Shown: positions 8,347-18,061, numbered from the stretch's first letter. The stretch is 64,000 nucleotides of DNA from Flavobacterium sp. JAS (GCF_020991455.1 NZ_JAJMOX010000004.1:248001-312000); one strand, 5' to 3'. Notes: generated from the letters alone by a model not told the origin. A program made the numbers and translations.

Positions 8347-10047
8347 CTACCAGAATTTAACGTACAATGCAATAATAGATAATAAAGTGATTACGATTAA
8401 AACCGTTGTTTGTGGTTTTACTTTAAACATTTCATAATCTAATTCAAAAGCTTTTGGATTCACTTTTGGTCCTGCAAAACTTATTAGAACCATAGTTAAT
8501 GTTGTAAAGAAGAATGATAATCCCATACAAATATGGAACGGAATTTCGAATGCTCCTTTACCATTAGAATAAGCAGTATATAATAAAGTCTCATTTCCGA
8601 ATAATGCCGGAGCATATTCATTGAATAAAACTGATAATAAGAATCCTAAAATTACACCAACAATTGCCGCAGCTCCAGTTGTTCTTTTCCAGAACATACC
8701 AAGGATAAACATTGCGAAAACTCCAGGGCTAATAAAACCTGTATATTTTTGAATGTAAGTGAACCCACCAACTCCGCCAATTCCTAAAAGGTCATTCCAA
8801 GTAAATAAAACAGCTAAAAGCATTGCAGCAAAAACGGCAATTCTACCAATGTTTACTTGTTGTCTTTCGCCAGCTTCTTTCTGGATGTATTTTTTATGAA
8901 TATCTAAAGTATAAATTGTAGAGATACTGTTTACTTTTCCAGCTAATGAAGCCACAATTGCCGCAGTTAAAGCAGCTACAGAAAGTCCTTTTAATCCTGT
9001 TGGCAAGAAAGTTAATACAGCAGAATAAGCGCCATCTTTTCCTCCAACTAATTGAGGTAAATGTCCATTTTGGTATAAAACATAAGCAGCAATACCAGGC
9101 AACATTACGATTAATGGCATTAATAATTTTAAGATACCGGCAAATAAAATACCTGTACGAGCCGTTTGCAAATCAGCACCCAAAGCTCTTTGAGTAATGT
9201 ATTGGTTACAACCCCAGTAGTTTAAGTTGATGATCCAGATACCTGCCAGGTAAGATAATAATCCTGGGAAAGTTAAGTATTTGTCAATAGCAAGTTGAGA
9301 TGTTTGTGCCGTAACTACAGTATCGTGTGGTTTTGGGATAATCATTTTAAAATGCTCCGGAGCTTCTCTCATTAAAACTTTGAACCCTTCGATTGCATTT
9401 TCGCCAACTCCAAAATATTGCCCAACAGTTGTAAGAGCAATGTATGAAGTTACCAAACCTCCAATGATTAAAACCGCAACCTGAATAACGTCAGTATAAG
9501 CCACAACTTTCATTCCTCCAAGAGAAATAAACAAAGCAAAAACAGCCAATCCAATCATGATTACGTGCAGATATTCTCCGCCCGCCAAACCATTAATTGC
9601 AACTGCTCCTAAATATAATATAGAAGTTAAGTTTACAAAAACATACAAAAACAACCAGAAAACAGCCATAATCAACGCAGTCGATTCATTATAACGTGTT
9701 TTTAAGAACTGAGGCATTGTATAAATCTTATTTTTAAGATATACCGGAATAAACCAAACCGCAACGATAATCAATGCAATAGCAGCAATCCATTCGTAAG
9801 CAGCAACGGCAATTCCTAAAAAGAAACCTTCACCACTCATTCCGATAAATTGTTCAGCTGAAATATTTGATGCAATCAGAGAAGCTCCAATAGCCCACCA
9901 AGTTAAATTTCCTTCAGCTAAAAAATAAGCTTTAGCATCATGTTCGTCTTGTTTACGCTTGCGGTAAACGGAGTAACCGTAGGCAGAAACTACGATAAAG
10001 TAAATAATAAAAACCGCATAATCTGCGAAAGCGAGGTTCTGGTTCAT
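8347..10047 (-). CDS. Sodium/sugar symporter (SSS family, vSGLT-like), probably the L-arabinose importer
   Basis: 566 residues with about 14 hydrophobic helices, close to the Vibrio sodium/galactose symporter vSGLT. The N-terminal block GASLIASNISAEQFIGMSG (from about residue 55) and YEWIAAIALI are near-identical in pattern to that protein, and NLNYWGCNQYITQRAL is also SSS-typical. It couples Na+ entry to sugar uptake across the inner membrane. Its neighbours are galT, galK and galM, which suggests galactose. However, its 269-bp upstream gap holds a perfect AAATGT-N7-ACATTT palindrome, the same site found before araB, susC and tkt, and no other inner-membrane sugar transporter exists in the arabinose locus. 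I therefore favour L-arabinose, or both sugars. Confidence 0.9.
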   Translation of the reverse strand: MNQNLAFADYAVFIIYFIVVSAYGYSVYRKRKQDEHDAKAYFLAEGNLTWWAIGASLIASNISAEQFIGMSGEGFFLGIAVAAYEWIAAIALIIVAVWFIPVYLKNKIYTMPQFLKTRYNESTALIMAVFWLFLYVFVNLTSILYLGAVAINGLAGGEYLHVIMIGLAVFALFISLGGMKVVAYTDVIQVAVLIIGGLVTSYIALTTVGQYFGVGENAIEGFKVLMREAPEHFKMIIPKPHDTVVTAQTSQLAIDKYLTFPGLLSYLAGIWIINLNYWGCNQYITQRALGADLQTARTGILFAGILKLLMPLIVMLPGIAAYVLYQNGHLPQLVGGKDGAYSAVLTFLPTGLKGLSVAALTAAIVASLAGKVNSISTIYTLDIHKKYIQKEAGERQQVNIGRIAVFAAMLLAVLFTWNDLLGIGGVGGFTYIQKYTGFISPGVFAMFILGMFWKRTTGAAAIVGVILGFLLSVLFNEYAPALFGNETLLYTAYSNGKGAFEIPFHICMGLSFFFTTLTMVLISFAGPKVNPKAFELDYEMFKVKPQTTVLIVITLLSIIALYVKFW

Positions 10048-10208
10048 TGTTAGTAGTCTTTAAAAATTAGTATAGGTGATTGTTTAATTAAGTTTAAAAA
10101 TTAATTGATTAGAAAAATCTTCAAACCTGTTTTTGTTGTTCAATAGTGGTTTAAAATGTGATATATGTTTTTATTTTGTTATTTTTTTATGAAAATAAGA
10201 ACGAAAGT

Positions 10209-10216
10209 CAAAAGTA
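10209..10216 (-). promoter_or_regulatory. Predicted -7 element of the symporter gene
   Basis: Minus-strand TACTTTTG, an exact TAnnTTTG match, about 160 bp upstream of the ATG and downstream of the AraR-like palindrome. No TTG at ideal spacing. Confidence 0.45.
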
Positions 10217-10244
10217 AAATAAAAAATGAGAACTACGCTATTTT

Positions 10245-10263
10245 AAATGTGTTTTTTACATTT
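10245..10263. promoter_or_regulatory. AraR-like operator upstream of the symporter
   Basis: AAATGT (10245-10250), seven bases, then ACATTT (10258-10263): a perfect inverted repeat with the spacing of the other five sites in this window. It is the fully symmetric version of the AAATGT/ACACTT pairs seen at tkt and susC. Nearby, AATGTGATATA (10155-10165) and its inverse (10290-10300) form a second, widely spaced inverted repeat of unknown meaning. Confidence 0.6.
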
Positions 10264-10316
10264 ATAAATAAAATATTCTGTTAAATTTTTATATCACATT
10301 CAGTTAAGCCCTTTTT

Positions 10317-11378
10317 TTACTTGATTTTCACCTCTTTTTTATAATGTACTTCAGACTGTTGTCTTAAAATTTCTGCACTTTTTTCAGGAGTAATATCTCG
10401 CTGTGATTCTCCTAACATTTCATAACCAACCATAAACTTTTTAACCGTTGCAGATCGTAATAATGGTGGATAAAAATGCATGTGAAAATGCCACTCAGGA
10501 TGCTCTAAACCATCTGTTGGAGCTTGGTGAATTCCTGATGAATACGGGAATGAAGTACTAAATAAGTTATCGTATTTTGTTGTTAGTTGTTTTAAGATTT
10601 TAGCAAAAGCGGTAGTTTCTTCCGCATTAAAATCAGTGATTTTGTTAATTGCTTTTTTGCTTATGATCATAGTTTCATAAGGCCAGATTGCCCAAAAAGG
10701 AACTAACGCTACAAAATGATCATTTTCGATTACAACACGTTCTCCAACTTTTAATTCTGCTTTTACATAATCTTCAAGAAGTGTTCTGCTGTTTTTATCA
10801 AAATAAGATTTTAGGCTAATCTGTGTTTTCTCAACCTGAGTTGGCAATGACGATTGTGCCCAGATTTGTCCATGCGGATGTGGGTTACTGCAACCCATAA
10901 CGCTTCCTTTATTTTCAAAAATCTGAACGTGATTGATATATTTGATACTTCCTAAATTAGTATATTCTTTTTGCCAGGTTTTGATAATATTCTCAATTCC
11001 GTCAATTTCCATTTCCGGTAATGTAAGATCATGTCTTGGAGAAAAACAAACCACTCTTGAAATTCCCTGTTCTGGTTTTGCTTTAAAAAAAGTGTGTTTG
11101 ATATCTTCTTCAAAAATAATTTCGTCCTGCTTCATGGCAGCAAAATCATTTTCAAAAACAAAGCTGCTATCGTAATTAGGATTGTTTACGCCGTTGGCGC
11201 GCACATTCCCCGGACACAGATAACATGTCTCATCGTATTTTGGTAAAGATTCAGTTGAAATTGTTTCGTTTTGTCCTTGCCATGGACGTTTCGCGCGATG
11301 AGGTGATACTAAAACCCATTCGTTTAATAATGGATTAAAACGTCTGTGAGGATCCTCGTTAATGTCAAAATTTTTCAT
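10317..11378 (-). CDS. galT: Galactose-1-phosphate uridylyltransferase (Leloir pathway)
   Basis: 353 residues of the HIT superfamily. SNPHPHGQIWAQSSLP holds the catalytic HPH (His169 as the uridylylated nucleophile), and Cys52/Cys55 in CYLCPGN match zinc ligands. HQAPTDGLEHPEWHFHMHFYPPLLRS is the second typical block. It exchanges UMP between UDP-glucose and galactose 1-phosphate in the cytoplasm. It follows galK by 17 bp and galM lies further upstream on the same strand. No galE is present in the window, so the epimerase must be elsewhere. Confidence 0.96.
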   Translation of the reverse strand: MKNFDINEDPHRRFNPLLNEWVLVSPHRAKRPWQGQNETISTESLPKYDETCYLCPGNVRANGVNNPNYDSSFVFENDFAAMKQDEIIFEEDIKHTFFKAKPEQGISRVVCFSPRHDLTLPEMEIDGIENIIKTWQKEYTNLGSIKYINHVQIFENKGSVMGCSNPHPHGQIWAQSSLPTQVEKTQISLKSYFDKNSRTLLEDYVKAELKVGERVVIENDHFVALVPFWAIWPYETMIISKKAINKITDFNAEETTAFAKILKQLTTKYDNLFSTSFPYSSGIHQAPTDGLEHPEWHFHMHFYPPLLRSATVKKFMVGYEMLGESQRDITPEKSAEILRQQSEVHYKKEVKIK

Positions 11379-11395
11379 TTTTGTTTTGGTGGTTT

Positions 11396-12556
11396 TTAAA
11401 GTAGTGTTGTTCCGTTTGAGATTTTTACATCATAAAATTTTAATTCAATCCCAAATGTATCTAAATAAAGATTTGAAAACTTACTTTTTACCTCATTTTC
11501 ATGCCCTTTTTTTATTAAATTAATGGTGCATCCGCCAAAACCTCCACCCATTAAACGCGAACCAATAATCCTATCGTCAGATTTTGCGGTATCTACGAGC
11601 ATATCCAGCTCTTCGCAGCTTACTTCATACTCTTGCGATAGACCATAATGCGTCTCAAAAAGCAATTGTCCTAAAATTTCTATATTTCCGTTATCCAAAG
11701 CCTCACAAGCCTTAGTTACACGGCTAATTTCTTTTACAACATAATGTACTCTTTTAAATACAGTTGCATTAAATTTATCCTGAATGCTCAAAAGCTGTTC
11801 CTCAGTACAATCTCTAAAACTCTTTACTTCCGGAAAGTGATTTTTAATGATCGACAAGCCTTCTTCGCACTCAAGCCTTCTCGTATTATATTCAGATGTA
11901 AAAAGCGAATGTTTTACATTACTATCGAATAAAACCAATGAATAATCTTTAAAATCAGCATTGTGATATTCAAACTCCAGGGTATTACAATCCAGTTTTA
12001 TAACTTTATTATCAAGACCGTGAACACTTGAAAACTGGTCCATGATACCGCAATTAATACCCACCCAATGTTCTGCTTTTTGTCCTAACAAAGCAATATC
12101 AACTTTCTCAATTTTTAAATCGAAAAGTTCTTTTATGCCGAAAATTGTTCCACATTCCAAAGCTGCCGAAGAAGACAACCCGGAACCAACCGGAATATTA
12201 CTGCTAAAAACACAATTGAAACCCTCAAAAGAAAATCCGTTATCCTGCAATTGTTTCATTACACCACGGATATAATTGGTCCAGACAACATCGCTCAATT
12301 GAATTTCCTGAGTTAAGTCAATTTCGAATTCTTCATTTAAATCAATAGCGATTATTTTAGATTTTTTGGTTTTGTTTTTTTCAAAAGCAAAACAAATTAC
12401 TTTGTCAATCGCCGCTGGTAAAACATAACCGTCATTATAATCAATATGCTCTCCAATAATATTAATTCTTCCAGGAGAAAGGACAATTTTTTGAGGAGCA
12501 GATCCAAATGATTTCTCAAAAAATGCTGTTGTGTTTTGTATTAAAATATCATTCAT
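11396..12556 (-). CDS. galK: Galactokinase (GHMP kinase)
   Basis: 386 residues from the ATG at 12554-12556 (MNDILIQN); a TTG nine bases upstream also keeps frame but is less likely. The galactokinase signature GRINIIGEHIDYNDG lies near residue 28, the GHMP ATP loop is PVGSGLSSSAALE, and the third motif is MGGGFGGCTINL. It phosphorylates alpha-D-galactose at C1, supplying GalT. It lies 59 bp downstream of galM and 17 bp upstream of galT in one apparent operon. Confidence 0.95.
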   Translation of the reverse strand: MNDILIQNTTAFFEKSFGSAPQKIVLSPGRINIIGEHIDYNDGYVLPAAIDKVICFAFEKNKTKKSKIIAIDLNEEFEIDLTQEIQLSDVVWTNYIRGVMKQLQDNGFSFEGFNCVFSSNIPVGSGLSSSAALECGTIFGIKELFDLKIEKVDIALLGQKAEHWVGINCGIMDQFSSVHGLDNKVIKLDCNTLEFEYHNADFKDYSLVLFDSNVKHSLFTSEYNTRRLECEEGLSIIKNHFPEVKSFRDCTEEQLLSIQDKFNATVFKRVHYVVKEISRVTKACEALDNGNIEILGQLLFETHYGLSQEYEVSCEELDMLVDTAKSDDRIIGSRLMGGGFGGCTINLIKKGHENEVKSKFSNLYLDTFGIELKFYDVKISNGTTLL

Positions 12557-12615
12557 TATAGTCAAATTGTAATAGTGTTGTCTGGTAGTTTTTGCAAACC
12601 AATTGTTTAGAATTG

Positions 12616-13671
12616 TTAATTTATATTTTCGAATTTATAAACTGTTTTTTGGTTGTATTCAGCTCCTTTTTTCAAAACTGAATTCGGAAAATGAGCATGA
12701 TTTGGCGCATCCGGAAAATTCTGAGTTTCAAAACAAATTCCGCTTGACGAATGATACGTTACATTTTCTTTTCCTTTAAGAATATCAAAACAATTTCCGC
12801 CTACATATATATGTACACTTGGCTGATCTGTGTAAACACTCATCTGCAAGTTGTTTTTTGTACTGAATAATTTTGCAACAACCTCATTTGTAGGTTCAAT
12901 TACAAAAGAATTATCGATAGAAACCGGACATTTTTTTGCAGTTCTAAAATCAAAATCATGATTAGAAAGCGCCGTGAAATTTCCGGTTGGGATATTCTCG
13001 TCGTTCGTTTCTAAAATCTTATCAGAGTTGATAAACATTTCCTGATTTAAAACAGAACCATCGTGACCATCCAGATTAAAATAACTGTGATGCGTTAAAT
13101 TAATCACCGTATCTTCTGTAGAAGTTGCTTTATAATCCAGTTGCAATTCGTTATTTTCAGTCAGCGTATAGGTTAAATCTACGTGTAATGCTCCGGGATA
13201 ATTTTCATCTAAATCGGCACTCAAAAGACTGAAGGTTATCGACGGATTTTCATCAGAAGTTATGTTGGTAACGTTCCATAATTTTTCACCAAAACCAGCA
13301 TTTCCACCATGTAAAGCATTTCCATTATTATTGGTATTTAATTGAAATGTTTTACCATTTAAAGAAAAAATACCTTTATTAATTCTTCCGGCATAACGCC
13401 CAACGGTTGTTCCTAAATAAGGCGCGCTTGGCAAATTATAAGAAGCCAGATAAGATGTTCCAGAATCAAAGCCTAAAACAACATCTATCAGTTTTCCGTT
13501 AGTAACCGGAATTTGTAAGGAAGTAACGGTTGCTCCAAAATTTGTAATCTGAACTTTCATTCCGTTTTTGTTTGATAATTCAAAAGCGAGAATTTCTTCG
13601 TTGTCAGCCGATAAACCAAATAATTTAGAACTAGTTTTATCTTGAAAATGCGATATGTGTTTTATTTCCAT
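12616..13671 (-). CDS. galM: Aldose 1-epimerase (mutarotase), cytoplasmic
   Basis: 351 residues from the ATG at 13669-13671 (MEIKHISHF). An upstream Met at 13794 would run the gene over the divergent regulator and has no homology value, so it is rejected. Family motifs are present: GRYAGRINKG, NALHGGNAGFGEKLW, the catalytic-histidine region LTHHSYFNLDGHDG, and GICFETQNFPDAPNHAHFP with the catalytic glutamate. There is no signal peptide, unlike the second mutarotase at 39.8 kb. It interconverts galactose anomers ahead of GalK. Confidence 0.93.
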   Translation of the reverse strand: MEIKHISHFQDKTSSKLFGLSADNEEILAFELSNKNGMKVQITNFGATVTSLQIPVTNGKLIDVVLGFDSGTSYLASYNLPSAPYLGTTVGRYAGRINKGIFSLNGKTFQLNTNNNGNALHGGNAGFGEKLWNVTNITSDENPSITFSLLSADLDENYPGALHVDLTYTLTENNELQLDYKATSTEDTVINLTHHSYFNLDGHDGSVLNQEMFINSDKILETNDENIPTGNFTALSNHDFDFRTAKKCPVSIDNSFVIEPTNEVVAKLFSTKNNLQMSVYTDQPSVHIYVGGNCFDILKGKENVTYHSSSGICFETQNFPDAPNHAHFPNSVLKKGAEYNQKTVYKFENIN

Positions 13672-13695
13672 GCTATTTTTGCAAAAAATGAAATC

Positions 13696-13703
13696 CAAAA
13701 ATA
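13696..13703 (-). promoter_or_regulatory. galM: Predicted -7 element of the galM-galK-galT operon
   Basis: Minus-strand TATTTTTG (exact TAnnTTTG) 25 bp upstream of the galM ATG. The tandem TACCAG site at 13725-13740 falls over its -33 region. Confidence 0.5.
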
Positions 13704-13724
13704 GAAACATTATTTGCGTTAGCA

Positions 13725-13740
13725 TACCAGTACCTACCAG
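13725..13740. promoter_or_regulatory. Candidate operator of the gal GntR regulator
   Basis: TACCAG-TACC-TACCAG in the 102-bp gap between galM and the divergent regulator gene. A direct repeat at the centre of a divergent promoter is a plausible repressor site, but it is not a clean palindrome and there is only one instance. Confidence 0.35.
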
Positions 13741-13773
13741 TTTTTTGTATATTGCACCAAAATCTATTTTTTT

Positions 13774-14772
13774 ATGAATATCATTTCTATCCAAAACAAC
13801 ATAGGATTGCCAAAATATAAGCAGATAATTCTCTCAATAGAAAAGGCAATCGAAGAAGAAAAATTAGTTAAAGGAGATCGACTTCCGTCAGTAAATAAAG
13901 TCTGTCTGGCTTTTTCATTGTCACGCGATACTGTTTTGTTGGGTTATGATGAGCTCAAAAAAAGAGGAATTATTTATGCCATTCCCGGCAAAGGATATTA
14001 CGTTAAGAGCGTTGAAACCACTATAAAACAAAAGATTTTTTTACTTTTTGATGAGTTAAATATTTTTAAAGAAGATATTTATAATTCATTTTTAAAAAAT
14101 ATTGGAAAAAATGTACAAGTCGATATTTTCTTTCATCACTTCAATGTTCAGGTATTCCGAAAACTAATAAATGACAGTAACGGAAATTATACCAAATACA
14201 TTATCATGCCAACCAACTTGGCTGGTGTGGCAGATATTTTAAAAACCCTACCAGTAAATGAGGTAATTATTTTAGATCAGACCAATCCTGATTTAAAATT
14301 ATATCCCGCTATTTATCAAAATCACCAAAAAGATATTTTTGAAGGTTTGTTTAAAGGAAAAGTGAAACTGAACAAATACGAAAAACTAATTTTGATCTTT
14401 CCAGGCTTTAGAGAACCGCTTGGAATGAAAATGGGATTTGAACATTTTTGCAACGAAAATAACTTTGAATACGAAATCATAACGGAGTTTACCGACAGAG
14501 AAATTACGTTAGGTGATCTTTATATTATTCCGAATGACAGAGATTTGGTTCGTGTAATTGAAAGTGCCAGAGATCAACATTTGAAACTTGGTGTCGATTT
14601 TGGAATTATATCTTATAATGAAACTCCCCTAAAAAAGATTGTCGCAAACGGAATTACAACTATTTCTACACATTTTGAAACGATGGGAAAAATTCTGGCA
14701 GAGATGGTTCTTAAAGGAAATAAAGACCAAATCGAAAATAAATCGTCTTTGATTATTAGAAATTCGTTGTAA
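13774..14772 (+). CDS. GntR-family transcriptional regulator with sugar-binding-like C-terminal domain
   Basis: 332 residues. Residues about 10-75 form a GntR winged helix: GLPKYKQIILSIEKAIEE, then KGDRLPSVNKVCLAFSLSRDTVLLGYDELKKRG and IPGKGYYV. The rest resembles a LacI/periplasmic-binding-protein sensor (IIMPTN, VIILDQTNP, LILIFPGF, and an end ISTHFETMGKILAEMVLKG typical of LacI-type repressors). This fusion is common in Bacteroidota sugar regulators. It is divergent from galM-galK-galT and probably controls that operon in response to galactose or a derivative; ligand and direction of control are unknown. Confidence 0.85.
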   Translation: MNIISIQNNIGLPKYKQIILSIEKAIEEEKLVKGDRLPSVNKVCLAFSLSRDTVLLGYDELKKRGIIYAIPGKGYYVKSVETTIKQKIFLLFDELNIFKEDIYNSFLKNIGKNVQVDIFFHHFNVQVFRKLINDSNGNYTKYIIMPTNLAGVADILKTLPVNEVIILDQTNPDLKLYPAIYQNHQKDIFEGLFKGKVKLNKYEKLILIFPGFREPLGMKMGFEHFCNENNFEYEIITEFTDREITLGDLYIIPNDRDLVRVIESARDQHLKLGVDFGIISYNETPLKKIVANGITTISTHFETMGKILAEMVLKGNKDQIENKSSLIIRNSL

Positions 14773-14823
14773 GAAGCAGTTTAGATTATAATTAAAATTG
14801 TTTTGTTTGTGAATTCTAACGCG

Positions 14824-15052
14824 GTATGTTTAGTCCCTACGGGACACTTTATAATCCGGTCGATATTATTTTCTACCAACATTTAATCTCTCCGAGATAT
14901 ACTTCTTTTCGAAATTACTGGAAAATTATATTATGCAACGATTCTATTAAGTGTTTAATATCTGTGAGATATACTCCGTTAGGAGTTAAATGTTGGTAGA
15001 AATTAAATTGCCACCACCCAGAAAAAATGTCCCGTAGGGACATAACGCATAC
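14824..15052. repeat. Nested palindromic element with GTCCC-TAC-GGGAC arms
   Basis: This 229-bp block fills most of the 569-bp gap between the regulator gene and tkt. The outer arms are GTCCCTACGGGAC (about 14833-14845) and GTCCCGTAGGGAC (about 15029-15041), each itself a small palindrome, with extra pairing of GTATG and CATAC. The inner arms are a perfect 16-bp pair, TTCTACCAACATTTAA (14871-14886) and its inverse (14986-15001). Words such as GAGATATAC recur near the centre. No ORF fits. It resembles dispersed Bacteroidota repeat elements that I remember from other genomes. The gap's remainder holds only the tkt promoter. Confidence 0.75.
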
Positions 15053-15172
15053 GGTTTTCAATCTCGAATTATGGATTTAAATTTTTTCTTGAAAAATCAA
15101 TATCTCATAATATGAACACGGAATATGGTAAATCAATAAAATTTTAATTAAAAAAATAACGAAACAATTTTT

Positions 15173-15204
15173 TTGTTTTTGTGGAATTATTTTACATACA
15201 TTTG
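15173..15204 (+). promoter_or_regulatory. tkt: Predicted promoter of tkt-tal
   Basis: TTG at 15173-15175, 21-base spacer, TACATTTG at 15197-15204: an exact -7 match. The AraR-like palindrome begins two bases later, over the expected start of transcription. Confidence 0.6.
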
Positions 15205-15205
15205 T

Positions 15206-15224
15206 AAATGTAAATTTTACACTT
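15206..15224. promoter_or_regulatory. AraR-like operator at the tkt promoter
   Basis: AAATGT (15206-15211), N7, ACACTT (15219-15224), directly downstream of the -7 box. A repressor here would block initiation or early elongation. It links transketolase/transaldolase expression to arabinose use. Confidence 0.65.
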
Positions 15225-15341
15225 ATTATTTGATTTGATTCTGTTTTGAATTTATAGAAATGTTTCTATTTGAAATTCAGAGCAAACAAATAAAATTACG
15301 CTATTAAACCAAACCAAAAGATTTCAAATTTTTTCTTAGAA

Positions 15342-17396
15342 ATGAATAACAAAATAGACCAATTATCCGCAGATAATATACGTGCTTTAGCCATTTCGAT
15401 GGTCGAAAAAGCAAATTCAGGCCATCCGGGAGGATCAATGGGTGGCGCCGATTTCATGCATATTTTATATTCTGAATACCTAAAATACGATCCAACAGAT
15501 ATGCATTGGATTTTTAGAGATAGATTTTTTATGGATGCCGGACATCTTTCGGCATTGATGTATGCCCAATATCATTTGTTGGGAAATTACGAAAAATCAG
15601 ATTTGGAAAATTTCAGACAATGGGGTTCTGTAACTCCGGGACATCCTGAAATTGATGTAAAAAGAGGTGTCGAAAATACTTCAGGACCATTAGGTCAGGG
15701 ACATGCAATGGGCGTTGGAGCGGCAATTGCAGCCAAGTTTTTATCGGCAAGATTTGAGAATTTATTCGATCATAAAATTTACGGCTTTATAACTGACGGA
15801 GGTGTTCAGGAAGAGATTTCACAAGGTGCCGGACGTATTGCAGGACATTTAGGGTTGAACAATTTTATCATGTTTTATGATTCTAACGATGTTCAGCTTT
15901 CGTCAATGACAGATGAGGTTACGACTGAAAATACGGCAATGAAATACGAATCTTGGGGCTGGAAAGTGATCACAATTGACGGTCATAATCATACTCATAT
16001 TCGCTCAGCTTTAAATGCAGCGCACGCCGAATTAGAGCGACCAACTTTGATTATTGGACGAACCATTATGGGAAAAGGCTGCGTTACCGCCGATGGAACA
16101 ATGTACGAAGGACAATGCGAATTGCACGGAAAACCTATTGGTGCAACAAAAGCAGATTTTGAAAAAACGCTTGTGAATTTAGGTGCAAATCCAGAAGATT
16201 CATTTGCAGTTTATGAAGAAGTTGAGGTTCATTATAAAACTATTTTAGAACAAAAAACAAAAGAAGCTTCAGAAAGGAAAGAGCAAATTTTGGCTTGGGA
16301 AAATCAAAATCCAAAATTGGCCGAAAAGATAAAACAGTTCTTTAACGGTGATTTACCAAACTTAGATTTTAGTTCAATTGTTCAAAAAGCAAATGCGGCA
16401 ACACGCGATGCTTCGGCGGCAGTTTTAGGATATTTGGCGGAAAATGTAGAGAACATGATTGTGTCTTCTGCAGATTTATCGAACAGTGATAAAACAGATG
16501 GTTTCCTGAAAAAATCTTCGGTTTTACAGAAGAATAATTTTAACGGAGGATTTTTGCAAGTGGGTGTTGCCGAATTAACAATGGCAGCAATCGCAAACGG
16601 AATCGCACTTCATGGCGGAGTTATTCCCGTTGTGGCTACGTTTTTTGTGTTTTCAGATTATATGAAACCAGCGATTCGTTTGGCGGCAATTCAGGAATTA
16701 GCCGTAAAATATATTTGGACGCACGATTCTTTCCGCGTAGGCGAAGATGGACCAACGCATCAACCAATCGAACAGGAAGCGCAAATAAGATTATTAGAAA
16801 AAATCAAAAACCATTCAGGCGATCAAAGTTTATTGGCTTTGCGTCCTGCAGATGCTGTTGAAACTTCTGTTGCCTGGCAAATGGCATTAGAAAATAAAAA
16901 AACACCAACTGGTTTGATTCTTTCCAGACAAGATATTAAGGATCTTCCAACGAACGGAAAGTCAAGATTTGAAGAAGCTTCTCAGGCTAAAAAAGGCGGT
17001 TATCTGGTAAAAGAAACTCATAATCCAAACATTACTTTGATTGCAAACGGTTCTGAAGTGGCAACATTAATTGAAGCTGCAAACGAGTTGGAGAAAATTA
17101 TTAAAATAAAAATAAATGTCGCTTCAATTATTTCTGAAGGACTTTTCAGAGCACAATCTGTGGGGTATCAGGAAAGTGTTATTCCGAATGGCGCATTAGT
17201 TTTTGGACTTACAGCGGGACTTCCTGTTAATCTTGAAAATCTGGTTGGAAACAGAGGACAGGTATTTGGGTTGGATCATTTTGGATATTCGGCTCCAGCT
17301 TCAGTTTTAGATCAGAAATTTGGATTTACCAGTAAAAATGCCTGCGAAGAAATCCTTAAATACTTAGAAAAAAATAATTATAACTTATCAAAATAA
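15342..17396 (+). CDS. tkt: Transketolase
   Basis: 684 residues, full length. The N-terminal TPP domain shows [30 protein letters not shown] and the TPP/Mg region [12 protein letters not shown]. The last has TDGG where most transketolases have GDG; the change may be a lineage trait. The second domain has [14 protein letters not shown] with the activating glutamate and [18 protein letters not shown]. It moves two-carbon units between ketoses and aldoses, processing xylulose 5-phosphate made by AraA/B/D. It is followed after 8 bp by transaldolase, and both sit behind an AraR-like site, so this is probably the arabinose-induced copy. Confidence 0.96.
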   Translation: MNNKIDQLSADNIRALAISMVEKANSGHPGGSMGGADFMHILYSEYLKYDPTDMHWIFRDRFFMDAGHLSALMYAQYHLLGNYEKSDLENFRQWGSVTPGHPEIDVKRGVENTSGPLGQGHAMGVGAAIAAKFLSARFENLFDHKIYGFITDGGVQEEISQGAGRIAGHLGLNNFIMFYDSNDVQLSSMTDEVTTENTAMKYESWGWKVITIDGHNHTHIRSALNAAHAELERPTLIIGRTIMGKGCVTADGTMYEGQCELHGKPIGATKADFEKTLVNLGANPEDSFAVYEEVEVHYKTILEQKTKEASERKEQILAWENQNPKLAEKIKQFFNGDLPNLDFSSIVQKANAATRDASAAVLGYLAENVENMIVSSADLSNSDKTDGFLKKSSVLQKNNFNGGFLQVGVAELTMAAIANGIALHGGVIPVVATFFVFSDYMKPAIRLAAIQELAVKYIWTHDSFRVGEDGPTHQPIEQEAQIRLLEKIKNHSGDQSLLALRPADAVETSVAWQMALENKKTPTGLILSRQDIKDLPTNGKSRFEEASQAKKGGYLVKETHNPNITLIANGSEVATLIEAANELEKIIKIKINVASIISEGLFRAQSVGYQESVIPNGALVFGLTAGLPVNLENLVGNRGQVFGLDHFGYSAPASVLDQKFGFTSKNACEEILKYLEKNNYNLSK

Positions 17397-17404
17397 TAGA
17401 AAGA

Positions 17405-18061
17405 ATGAAATTTTTTATAGATACAGCAAACTTAAAAGATATTAAAGAAGCCAATGATTTAGGAGTTTTAGATGGGGTAACCACAAACCCGTCATTAATG
17501 GCAAAAGAAGGAATTACAGGAGCACAAAATATTTTAGATCATTATATAAAAATCTGTGAATTGGTAGATGGCGATGTTAGCGCCGAAGTAATTTCAACAG
17601 ATTTTGACGGAATGGTTGCCGAAGGAGAAAAATTAGCTGCTTTACATCCGCAGATTGTCGTGAAAATCCCAATGATAAAAGATGGTGTAAAAGCGATTCG
17701 ATATTTTTCTAATAAAGGAATCAGAACCAATTGTACTTTGGTATTTTCTGCAGGTCAGGCTTTATTGGCAGCAAAAGCCGGAGCAACTTATGTGTCTCCA
17801 TTTATTGGTCGCCTTGATGATGTTTCGACTGACGGAATGGTTCTAATTGAAGACATCAGATTGATTTATGATAATTATGGTTTCGAAACTCAAATTCTGG
17901 CAGCTTCAGTTCGTAATGTAATGCACATTATTAATTGTGCCAAAACCGGATCTGATGTTATCACCGGACCATTAAGCGCAATCGAAGGTTTATTAAAACA
18001 TCCGTTAACGGATATTGGTTTGGCTACTTTCCTGGCAGATTACCAAAAAGGAAATAGCTAG
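17405..18061 (+). CDS. tal: Transaldolase (short FSA/TalC-type)
   Basis: 218 residues, the length of the short transaldolase/fructose-6-phosphate aldolase subfamily. It starts [10 protein letters not shown] and has [15 protein letters not shown]. The Schiff-base lysine is Lys87 in IVVKIPM, followed by [15 protein letters not shown] and [15 protein letters not shown]. It transfers dihydroxyacetone units between sedoheptulose 7-phosphate and glyceraldehyde 3-phosphate. Subfamily members differ in whether they are transaldolases or aldolases; the pairing with transketolase favours transaldolase. An intrinsic terminator follows at 18.26 kb. Confidence 0.92.
   Translation: MKFFIDTANLKDIKEANDLGVLDGVTTNPSLMAKEGITGAQNILDHYIKICELVDGDVSAEVISTDFDGMVAEGEKLAALHPQIVVKIPMIKDGVKAIRYFSNKGIRTNCTLVFSAGQALLAAKAGATYVSPFIGRLDDVSTDGMVLIEDIRLIYDNYGFETQILAASVRNVMHIINCAKTGSDVITGPLSAIEGLLKHPLTDIGLATFLADYQKGNS

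Noticed and set aside
12557..12565. TTG start of galK three codons upstream
   Set aside because: The ATG at 12554-12556 gives the normal galactokinase length and is the stronger start codon.
13672..13794. N-terminal extension of galM to an upstream Met
   Set aside because: It would overlap the divergent regulator start and the promoter region, and the added residues have no mutarotase similarity.
14773..15341. Insertion sequence between the GntR gene and tkt
   Set aside because: Inverted arms are present but there is no transposase frame and no target-site duplication that I could find, so it is listed as a repeat element.
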